From assembly GCF_023051145.1 (NCBI RefSeq), contig NZ_JALKFS010000005.1, positions 1,116,001-1,180,000 of the forward strand: a stretch of DNA of 64,000 bases, read 5' to 3'. The notes below the pieces were generated by a model. That model searched no databases, was not told where the DNA came from, and worked only from the letters and a program-made list of their open reading frames with translations. How positions within the stretch are numbered: position 1 is the first letter of the stretch; each line of letters opens with the position of its first letter. This document shows, in pieces, positions 40,711 to 49,900 of the stretch. The stretch is from Williamsia sp. DF01-3. Lineage in GTDB: Bacteria > Actinomycetota > Actinomycetes > Mycobacteriales > Mycobacteriaceae. A program made the position numbers and the translations under genes.

Positions 40711-41481
40711 ATGTCACGCGACCTCGGATGGATCCGGCAGTTCCATCAGCCCACGTCTCCGGCGAATCCGCCTTTGTTGATCTTTCCTCACGCGGGCAGC
40801 GGGGCATCGACCTACCGGGCGTTCTCCAAAGAGCTCAGTGCCTCGTTCGACGTGATCGTCTTCCAATATCCGGGACGGCAAGACCGTGCACGGGAGGCGC
40901 CGGCCGAGACATTGCCCGATCTTGCTGCGGGTGCCTTTGCGGAGTTCGTCGGATCGAGATGGAACCGGCAGGCAGCGATCACCGTGTTCGGCCACAGCAT
41001 GGGTGCTGTCACCGCGTTCGAGTTCGTCCGTCTGGCCGAAGCCCGCGGCATCGAGGTGCGGTTGCTCGGGGTGTCGGCGGCGGTGGCGCCATCACAGGTT
41101 GCGGACCTGCCTCCCCACCCGACGGGGGACGAGGAATTGCTCGAGCACCTCTCGGCGCTGAACGGCACCGGTGGTGACGTGCTGGCGAGTGCGGATGTGA
41201 TGCGGATGGCGTTGCCTGTCATGAAGATCGACTACCGCGCCTTCGATGCCTACTCCTGCGGCACCGAGGTGACGGTCGCGGCGCCGATCCGCGCCATGGG
41301 GGGCGCGGAGGACCCCTTCATCACCCCGGGCCAACTGCACGGCTGGGGCACACACACCACCGGTTCGGTGGATGTGACCGTCTTCGACGGCGGGCACTTC
41401 TATCTCGATGAGAACCGTGACGATGTCGCCGAGTTGCTCGTCGCCGAACCCGCGGCAGCACAACAATCGATCCAGCGGTAG
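40711..41481 (+). CDS. mbtT: Type II thioesterase of the siderophore pathway
   Basis: A 256-residue alpha/beta hydrolase that clears stalled or mis-primed acyl groups from carrier domains. Motifs are LLIFPHAGSGASTYRAF, the nucleophile elbow GHSMG with Ser96, the acid in GAEDPF and the catalytic histidine in GGHFYL. It belongs to the MbtT/NbtT/GrsT group. ATG 40711 is preceded by GAAGGAG. It is followed by mbtC after 12 bases and starts the mbtT-mbtC-mbtD unit, behind an IdeR-like box. Since MbtB lacks its own thioesterase here, MbtT is the only dedicated editing enzyme seen. Confidence 0.9.
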   Translation: MSRDLGWIRQFHQPTSPANPPLLIFPHAGSGASTYRAFSKELSASFDVIVFQYPGRQDRAREAPAETLPDLAAGAFAEFVGSRWNRQAAITVFGHSMGAVTAFEFVRLAEARGIEVRLLGVSAAVAPSQVADLPPHPTGDEELLEHLSALNGTGGDVLASADVMRMALPVMKIDYRAFDAYSCGTEVTVAAPIRAMGGAEDPFITPGQLHGWGTHTTGSVDVTVFDGGHFYLDENRDDVAELLVAEPAAAQQSIQR

Positions 41482-41493
41482 CGGAGCCGGCGA

Positions 41494-42828
41494 ATGTCAG
41501 CCAACACGAACGATCCGATCGTCATCTCCGGGATGGCCGTGGAAGCGCCGGGAGGAATCGAGGACACCGGAGCCTTCTGGGAGGCACTCGTTGCCGGGCG
41601 TGAGCTGATCTGTCCTTTTCCCAGAGACCGCGACTGGCCGATCGAGGAGCTGTTCGCTCTGCACCGGCTCGACGGCTGGAGTGCCGTCGCCGATGCCGGA
41701 GGATTCCTCGACGGCGCATCGCATTTCGACCCGGGCTTCTTCGGGATCAGTCCACGCGAAGCGATCGCGATGGACCCTCAGCAGCGAGTCGCCATGCGAG
41801 TTGCCTGGCGCGCACTCGAGGACGCCGGTATCAACCCCGGTTCTTTGGAGGATGCCGAGGTCGGTTGCTACATGGGCGTGTCGATCAGTGAGTACGGCCC
41901 ACGCGCGGCCGCTGTCAACGAGTTCAGCGGTCACCGCATCACCGGAACCGCGCTCGGCGCGGTTGCCGGCAGGATCTCACACAGCCTCGGACTCGTCGGT
42001 CCATCGATCAGTGTGGACACCGCCTGTGCTTCGTCGCTGACGGCACTGCACCTCGCTGCCGGAGCGGTCCGCGACGACGAATGTGATTGGGCGCTTGCCG
42101 GAGGCGTTTGCGTGATGGGTTCTCCTGCTGCGTTTTACGAGTTCTCCAAGAACAACGGGCTGGCATCGGACGGACACTGCCGGTCGTATGCGGCCGATGC
42201 CACCGGAACTCTGTGGGGTGAAGGGGCCGGTGTGGTTGTCGTCGAACGCGAATCCAGAGCGCGGGCTCTCGGACACCGGATCCACGGGCGCGTGCTGGCA
42301 ACACGTATCAACCACAACGGCAAGGGAATGCCGATCGTGGTGCCGAGTGCGGCGGCGCAGGTTCGCCTGATCGAGAAGACATTGGCGGCAGCGGAGGTGG
42401 AGGCCGGCGACATCGGCCTGATCGAGGGGCATGGCACCGGGACACCGCTCGGCGACCCGATGGAGCTGACCGCGTTGCAGAACACCTACGGGCAGGGCAG
42501 CGCCGGGACGGTGAAGCTGGGATCGGTGAAGTCGAACGCCGGCCACGCCCAGGCCGCTTCGGGGATGCTCGGCCTGATCAAGATGCTGCTCTGCGGGGGC
42601 AACGGGCACATAGCGCCGACACTGCACGCCGATCGGCCCACCACGAAGGTCGACTGGGAAAGTTCGGCGCTCCGATTGGCCGAGGGCCTCGAATACTGGG
42701 AGCCGAAAGATGGTGTGCGCTACGGCGCCGTGTCGTCGTTCGGGGTCTCGGGCACCAATGCGCACGCGATCGTCGCGATGCCGGACAGTGCCGCGGCCGT
42801 CGGGACCGCGGGAGCCCGCCATGCCTGA
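41494..42828 (+). CDS. mbtC: Ketosynthase (polyketide synthase subunit)
   Basis: A 444-residue discrete ketosynthase. The active-site cysteine is C178 in DTACASS, with histidines in EGHGTGTPLGDP and KSNAGHAQAASG. Start VISGMAVEAPGGI and end YGAVSSFGVSGTNAHAIV are typical. With MbtD it adds the two-carbon unit that becomes the beta-hydroxy-acid linker between the two lysines. The mbtD ATG (42821) lies within its last codons, an eight-base overlap indicating coupled translation. Confidence 0.9.
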   Translation: MSANTNDPIVISGMAVEAPGGIEDTGAFWEALVAGRELICPFPRDRDWPIEELFALHRLDGWSAVADAGGFLDGASHFDPGFFGISPREAIAMDPQQRVAMRVAWRALEDAGINPGSLEDAEVGCYMGVSISEYGPRAAAVNEFSGHRITGTALGAVAGRISHSLGLVGPSISVDTACASSLTALHLAAGAVRDDECDWALAGGVCVMGSPAAFYEFSKNNGLASDGHCRSYAADATGTLWGEGAGVVVVERESRARALGHRIHGRVLATRINHNGKGMPIVVPSAAAQVRLIEKTLAAAEVEAGDIGLIEGHGTGTPLGDPMELTALQNTYGQGSAGTVKLGSVKSNAGHAQAASGMLGLIKMLLCGGNGHIAPTLHADRPTTKVDWESSALRLAEGLEYWEPKDGVRYGAVSSFGVSGTNAHAIVAMPDSAAAVGTAGARHA

Positions 42829-45800
42829 TCATCGCCTGCCGGATGGCCGGACCGCGGTTCTCCTGTCTGCTGATTCGCCAGAGCTTCTGGTGGCCGAGGC
42901 AGGCGCGTTGTCGGCGTATGTGCGTGACAACCCGACGGTGACCCCGAGTGCTGTCGCGGCGACGCTGATGCGCACCCGCGTGGTCCGCAGGCATCGGGCA
43001 CTCGTGATGGCCTCCGACCGGGATCGCTTCGCTGCCGGCCTGCAGGCGCTCGCGGACGGTGGCGACCATCCGGACGTGGTGCGTGGCCGCGGCCCGGTGA
43101 CCAGGCGGACAACGGCTTTCGTCTTTCCGGGGCAGGGCAGTCAGTACCCCGGTATGGGGAAGATGTTCTACGACGCGTCACCGGTATTCCGGGACGAGCT
43201 CGACAGAATGAACGACATCTTCATCGAGCTGTACGGCATCTCCCCCAGGGACTATCTGCTCGATCAGCAGGAGCGTTCGGTCGACGCGGACGGGCGTGTG
43301 CACGAGGACATCCGCGTGGTACAGCCCGCACTTCTGATGCAGATGATCGCCCTGGCGCAGATGTGGCGTTCGTTCGGCGTGGAACCGGTGCTGACGGTGG
43401 GGCACAGCCAGGGTGAGATCGCCGCGGCGTACATCTCGGGAGCGATGTCGTTGACGGACGTCATCCACGTGGTGGCTACCCGGGCAAATCTGGTCGTCGA
43501 GTTCTCGCCGACCGGCTATTCGATGGCGGTGGTCGCCATCAACCGTGACGAGTGCGAGGCGTTGCTGGCCGAACATTCCGGGTGGGCCGAGCTGTCGGTG
43601 GTCAATTCCCCGCACATCCTGTGCATCTCGGGTGACCGTTCGACGGTGCACGACATGGTCGGAACACTGACCGCAGCAGGGAAGTTCGCGAAAGAAATCC
43701 GGGTCGACTACCCGGCGCACACCTCCATCGTCAGCAGATTCCGAGACGAACTCGGCGAGGCGCTGGCCGACAAGCTCGAGAACTCGAGATTCACGGAGAC
43801 GTCGACCCCATGCTTCGGTGGCACCCTGGGCAAGGCGATGTCGCCGTCACAACCGCTGTCGGACTACTGGTTCTGGAACCTTCGTAACCGTGTCCGGTTC
43901 GATCTCGCGGTCGGCGGCGCCGTGCGCAGCGGGGCGGACACCTTCATCGAGATCGCCGAGCATCCCACCCTGGCACTTGCCATCCAGGAGAACATCGCGA
44001 CCGCAGCGCCTGACTCGTCGATGCCCGTGATCGGGACGTCGCGGCGCAGCGCAGAAGACCTGCGCGAGTTCACACACAATCTCGCCACCGTCGCCGTCAA
44101 CGACTCCGGCTATCGGTGGGAGTCCCTCGCTGTCGCCGACGTGGAACCCGTACCCCCACTGCCCGATTTCCCGCACGTGCAGATGGCCCGGCGATCGCTG
44201 TGGGCCTCGCACCTGGCACCTGGGCAGGAACTGGAATCCAGAGTGCCCAAATCAGATCCGGCGCTGGTTCCCCGTCGCATCATCGAGACGTGGACGCGAC
44301 TGACGCGCCGGACACTGGTGCCACCGCGTTCCATTCTGCTGGTCGACCACACCGGGCGGTGTGAGCAATGGGCCGCCGACCTGTGCGCCGCAGCGCCGGC
44401 CCACGGCGCCACCGCGAGCATGTACCGACAACAGGGACCGTTGGGGTCGGCGGAGTTCGATTCGGTGGTGATCCTGTTGCCGACTGGTTCCGGCGACACC
44501 GTGTCCGACGCGATCGCGGACCTCTCCGATTTTTCGGGAACCGGGGCTGGCTGCCGGCAGCGGTCACCGACGCCGCCGAATGCTGGCTCGTGACTGCAGC
44601 CGGCGAACACGTGGTGCCAGACGATCCGGTCCCGCATCTGTTCCATGCCGCTGCCAACGCCGGATTCCGTTGTCTGGCAGCCGAGTACCCGCGCACGACG
44701 TTCCGGCACCTCGATCTTCCCGCCGCCGGTACACCGTCGGCTTCCGCCGTCATCGGCGCTCTGCACATCGCTGCCGAGCCGGAGCTGGCCCTGCGCGGCG
44801 CCAAGGTCTACGCAAAACGCCTTGCCTACGTCGACGCTGTAGACGGACGCCCCGCACCCGTGCTCGAGGACGCCGCACCACTCGGGTTCGACGATCCGGC
44901 CATCGGTTCGGGTCCCGACGATCACGTGGTGATCATCGGTGGAACCGGCAAGCTGGGCCTGGAGTTCTGTGAGTACTTCGCCACGCGGGGCGCGAACAGG
45001 ATCACACTTCTCAGCCGATCAGGTGAAACCGCTTCCATCGCAGGCCGATTGCGGCACATCCGGAGTCTGGGTGGCGCAAGGGTCGATGTCGTGGCGTGTG
45101 ACGTCGGTGACGAGGCATCGGTTTTGCAGTTCGTCTACGATCACGTGACCGATCCGGTGGACGTGGTGGTACACGCTGCGGTGAACTATGTGGACGCCGA
45201 ATCCGGCAGCATCACACCCGATCTCGTCGCGGCAGCAACACGGTCGAAGGTCGTCGGTCTCATGCATGTGCTGGCGGCGACACCGCTGGCGCCGCGATGT
45301 CGTGTCGTGCTGTGTTCATCGATCGCGGCAACCCTCGGAGGTCGCGGACAGATCCTGTACGCAGCCGGCAACCGGATGCTCGATGTGCTGGCGCGCACCC
45401 TGCGCGAACAGGGCATGCGGGCGGCATCGGTGCAGTGGGGGTTGTGGAACGTGCAGGGTCCGCTCGACACGGCCGGCGTCGATCGGGTCGAAGGGGCAGG
45501 TGTCATCCCCATGCGGCCCGCGGACGCGTTGTCTGTGGCCTTCACCGGCGCGACGACGGACACGATCGTCGCCGCGGCCGACTGGGCCGAGCTATACGAC
45601 ATCGTGTCCTTGTTCGGGCACGGACCCCTGATCGCCGGGCTGGTCCCCGAACGCCCGCCGGCTCAGTTGGCTTCCTCCGTGTTGCCGACGACGCCTTCGC
45701 CGGTGGCGGCCGGGTCGCCCACGGCGTCGGAACCGGCCACACCCGAGAGGCCCGCTGCGTCGGCGGACAGCGCGGTTTTTGCCGAATTGGTCGTCACCGA

Positions 45801-46017
45801 ACTCAACCGGGTGATGGGCATCGACGGGGGTGACATCGACCGGACGGTGCCGTTGGTCGCGCTCGGGCTCGATTCGCTGCAGGCGCTCGATTTCCGTCGC
45901 CGGGTGAAATCCGAACTCGATCGGGACCTCCCGGTGGAGGCGATCCTGGGCGGCGCATCGTTCGACGAGGTGGTCAGGTTGATGGATGTGGGGTCTGAGA
46001 CCGCCGTCGGCGGGTAA
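42821..46017 (+). CDS. mbtD: Acyltransferase-ketoreductase-acyl carrier polyketide synthase, frameshifted at 44530-44534
   Basis: A polyketide synthase subunit of about 1065 residues. The acyltransferase has FVFPGQGSQYPGMG and GHSQG; the usual YASH/HAFH specificity position reads YPAHT. The ketoreductase has GGTGKLGLEFCEYF and CSSIAATLGGRGQILYAAGN with catalytic Ser, Tyr and Asn. The carrier domain has Ser in GLDSLQ. It makes the reduced beta-hydroxyacyl unit with MbtC. The frame breaks at LSDF: one more T in the TTTTT run at 44530-44534 restores LSDFFGNRGWLPAAVTDAAE. As written, two ORFs (42821-44593 and a downstream one to 46017) would result. The start overlaps mbtC. Confidence 0.88.
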
Positions 46018-46042
46018 CGGTCATCGCACGCCCGAATAGAGG

Positions 46043-46061
46043 TAAGGACAGGCTTACCATT
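46043..46061. promoter_or_regulatory. IdeR/DtxR-like iron box upstream of the MTB12-like gene
   Basis: TAAGGACAGGCTTACCATT matches the IdeR consensus at about 12 of 19 positions, and GGTAAG-N6-CTTACC (46041-46058) forms a perfect inverted repeat around it. It lies 67 bases before the start at 46128 and would give mbtE and mbtF their own iron-controlled promoter. Confidence 0.55.
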
Positions 46062-46127
46062 TAAGCCCGTGTCGTGGTTCAATAGCGCGTACATGCGGGG
46101 AGATCATGAAGTGAACAGAAAGCAGAT

Positions 46128-46856
46128 GTGGTGACCGAGAAATCGAACTCGAGTGTCAACGTGCCGACAGTGTTCGTGGCTGCCGGTGTGTCGGCGGTCA
46201 TCTCTGCGCTCATAGTGTCCATCGGTGTGGTGGGGGTTTTGTTTGCCGTCGACACCGACAATTCGGCGTCGAATTCCGCCGAACCCACCGTGGTGAATCT
46301 CGGGGCCGCGGCGAACCCGCAGGGAACCGTGCAGGCCGGAGCCACGGCTCAGCCGACCACTGCTGCGCCTGCCGCTCCTGCGCCGACCACCGCGGCCGCT
46401 GCACCCGCACCCGCGGTCGGAGGCGGCACCACCTCAGGTGGCGGCTACGCACCGCAGGCCCCCGCGGCACCGGCGACAACCGAGGCGCCCGCAGCCGAAA
46501 CCGCTGCGCCCGCGGCGTTGTCCGCAGGAGAACTGCAGAACAAACTGAAATTGGTGCTGAACGGCTCGAGTGCGCAGAAAGCCGATGAACTCGAGGCGGG
46601 CACCCGAGGCGTGCCGGTGGGCGAGGGGATCGGCAACACCCTGCGGACGTTCGAGCCCGCCGGTGTGAAGTGGCGGATCGCGGGCCCGGTGACCGTCAAC
46701 GGAAACACCCTGTCCGCCAACCTCATCCTCTCGTCGCCGGGTTTCAACGACGCGACGATGGGCCTGACCTGGGTGTGGAAAGACAACAAGTGGAAGCTGT
46801 CCAACACCAGCGCCTGTGAGGTCGCCGGGTACGCGCAGGTTCCGTGCGCGCTGTAG
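46128..46856 (+). CDS. MTB12/CFP2-like protein with N-terminal membrane helix and Ala/Pro/Thr-rich linker
   Basis: A 242-residue protein. An N-terminal helix (VFVAAGVSAVISALIVSIGV, about residues 15-34) anchors or exports it. A low-complexity A/P/T/G linker (about 55-130) follows, then a compact C-terminal domain (about 131-242): LSAGELQNKLKLVL, VKWRIAGPVTVNGNTLSANL, LTWVWKDNKWKLS. This domain resembles the low-molecular-weight antigen MTB12 family. Two cysteines near the end (SACEVAGYAQVPCAL) could form a disulfide outside the cell. It sits between mbtD and mbtE behind its own IdeR-like box. The helix closely resembles that of the 54-residue protein at 60553. A role in siderophore export or cell-surface handling is inference. 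Confidence 0.7.
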   Translation: MVTEKSNSSVNVPTVFVAAGVSAVISALIVSIGVVGVLFAVDTDNSASNSAEPTVVNLGAAANPQGTVQAGATAQPTTAAPAAPAPTTAAAAPAPAVGGGTTSGGGYAPQAPAAPATTEAPAAETAAPAALSAGELQNKLKLVLNGSSAQKADELEAGTRGVPVGEGIGNTLRTFEPAGVKWRIAGPVTVNGNTLSANLILSSPGFNDATMGLTWVWKDNKWKLSNTSACEVAGYAQVPCAL

Positions 46857-46901
46857 CGCCGCCTGCATCTGCCGTCGGACCGTGATCGCTAGGGGCGTTC
46901 C

Positions 46902-49900
46902 ATGCCAGAAAACCTGATAGCCCGCCGCAAAGAACTGCTTCGCCGAAAGCTCGTCGAGAGCGGCCTCGCATCCGACGTCTCCGCTCCGGTTCGCACTCGA
47001 TCGGCCGGTGAGCGCTCACCGCTGCCGGCGGGGCAGCAGCGGCTGTGGTTCCTGCAGACCCGTGACCCTGATGACACCACCCTCAACGTCTGTGTGGCAT
47101 ACCGGTTGTCGGGCCGCTTGGATGTCGATCGGTTGCGGGCAGCGCTATCCGACGTGGTCGGACGCCACGAGATCCTGCGCACCTCCTACGGCGTGGGCGA
47201 CGATGGGGTCCCGTACGAGTCTGCTGCCGAGCACGTCGAGGTGCCCTGGAGTGAACACGACCTGACCGATCTCGTGGAGCAGAGTCGCTCTCGCCGTCTC
47301 GAAGTGCTCGCACGACGTGAGTTCGGGCGGCCGTTCGACCTCGCCCGGGACGTGCTGATGCGGGCGACACTGGTTCGAACCGCCCGCGACGAGTGGGTGT
47401 TCATCTTTGTCGTCCACCACATCTGCTGGGACGACGACTCGTGGGCGGTCTTCTTCGACGACCTGAATGCGGCCTATCACGGGCGATCCGCACACCGGGA
47501 GCCGATCCAGTTCCTCGACGTGGCAACCGATCCGGTGGCCCCCGAAGTCGACGACCCAGCGATCGCATACTGGCGAGACTTGCTGAGCCCGGCTCCGGAA
47601 TGGCTCGAACTGCCGGCGGAGACACCCGGTGTCGCGTCCAAGGATGCAGGCCGCGGTTCCAGGGCGATGTCCTCCGATGTGATCGAGGCGGTGAACGAGC
47701 TCGCTCGTGCGGCCTCGACAACGCCGTTCACAGTGCTGCTGGCAGCCTTCGGAGCGTTGATCCACCGGTACACCGGTGCGACGGACTTCTTGGTGGCCGT
47801 GCCCATCACCGACCGGCGCAAGCCTGGGGCCGACAGGGCGATCGGGTACTTCGGCAACACGGTGCTGGTGCGGACGACCATCGACCCCCGGGCCGCCTTC
47901 GCAGACCTCATCGCGGCCACTCGCGACACCGCTCTCGGTGCGTTCGGTCACCAGCATCTCGGTATCGACCGGGTGGTGCGCGAGCTGAACCCGGATCGGT
48001 CTGGTGGCGATGGTCTCGAACAAATTGTCCGACTGAGCTTTTCGACACGCAAGAGCGCGGTCGGGTTCGCGCTCGACGGTGTGACGGCCGAACAGCTCGA
48101 CCTGGCCGCCTCGGTGACCCAGATGCCTCTCGGGCTGACGGTGGTGCGCGATGGCGATGACGCATCGGTGGAAGCCGAGTACTTCGCGGATGTGCTCGAC
48201 CACGCGGTCGTGGACGACATGCTGGCCGCTTACGTTCGGTTGCTCCACGAGGCTGTCGCGTCGCCCAGCACACGAATCGTCGATCTCGACATCCTGGGGG
48301 AGGGGCGAGCGGAGATCATCGAGCGTTCGCACGGTGATCAGGTCTCCGCGACACCAGCCACGCTGCCGGAGATGTTCGAGAGTCGGGTCAGGGCACATCC
48401 GGACCAGCCCGCGATCATCGACGACAGCCACACCCTCACCTACGCCGAGCTCAACGCCCGGTCCAACCGTCTGGCCCGTTGGTTCATCTCACGCGACATC
48501 GGACCCGAAGACCTTGTGGCACTGAGTCTTGCTGCGTCGGTCGAGTTCGTCGTGGCGGCGGTCGCCGTGCTCAAGGCGGGCGGCGCGTACCTGCCGATCG
48601 ATCCGTCCTACCCACAGGACCGGATCGACTTCCTCGTCGAGGACGCCAGGCCGCGAATCATGCTGTCCCAGGCCGATTTGGCCGCTGCTGAGCAGGCAGC
48701 CGAGGCCCTGCCCGTCGTCGATCCGGTGGACGCGGACCGGATCCGCCCTCTGCTCCCGGCTGGTCTGGCGTACGTCATCTACACCTCCGGCTCCACCGGC
48801 CGGCCCAAAGGTGTCCCGGTACCCCACGCGGCGATCGCGGACCATCTCGCCGGCTTCCATGCCCAATTCGGGATGACCGCCGAGGACCGGCTGGTTCAGA
48901 CCTCGTCGGTCAGCTTCGATGCCTCGCTGTTCGAGGTGTTCTGCACGCTCACTCTCGGGGCCACGCTGGTGATCCCCAAAGCCGACGGCTTGCAGGATAT
49001 CCCGTACATGGCAGACCTGTTGGTGCGCCAGGGCGTCACCGTCATGCACATGGTTCCCTCCATGCTGGGGATGTTCCTGTTGCTGCCGGGGGTCAACGAG
49101 TGGACCACCCTGCGCCAGATACCCGTGGGTGGAGAAGCGCTGCCCGGTGAGATCGCAGACAAGTTCGGCACGGTGTTCGACGCCCAGTTGCGCAACAACT
49201 ACGGCCCCACCGAAGCGGTTGTCGCGGCCACCCACTACCCGGTCGACGGACCACAGGGTGTCCGGATCGTGCCGATCGGTGTGCCGAACCGCAATGTGAC
49301 GGTGTACATCCTCGACGCCGCACTGCAACTCGTGCCGACCGGAGTGGTCGGCGAGATCTACATCGGCGGAGAGCAACTCGCACGTGGATACCTCGGCCGT
49401 CCAGCGCTGACCGCCGAGAGGTTCGTCGCCGATCCGATGTCGCCGGGTGGCCGGCTGTACCGGACGGGCGACCTCGCGCGCTGGAACGTCGACGGTGACA
49501 TCGAGTTCGTCGGCCGGATCGATGAGCAGGTGAAGATACGCGGCTTCCGGATCGAACTCGGCGAGGTCGAGTCCGCGCTCGCCGGCCACCCTGCGGTCGC
49601 GCGTGCCCTGGTCATCGTCACCGACGATTCACGTGTGGGCGCATCGCTGGCGGCTTACCTTGTCGCCGAGCGTGATCAAACCATCGAGATCGGAGCTGTC
49701 CGGGACCACGCTGCGTCGGTGTTGCCGGAATACATGGTGCCGAGCGGCTTTGCCGTGATCGACGAGATACCCCTCACCGCACACGGGAAACTCGATCGCA
49801 GAGCGCTTCCGGAACCGGTGAGCAGCCGGCCCGCGGAGTCACGTGCACCCACCACCCCGACCGAGATCCGTGTTGCCGCACTGTTCGCGTCCCTGTTCGG

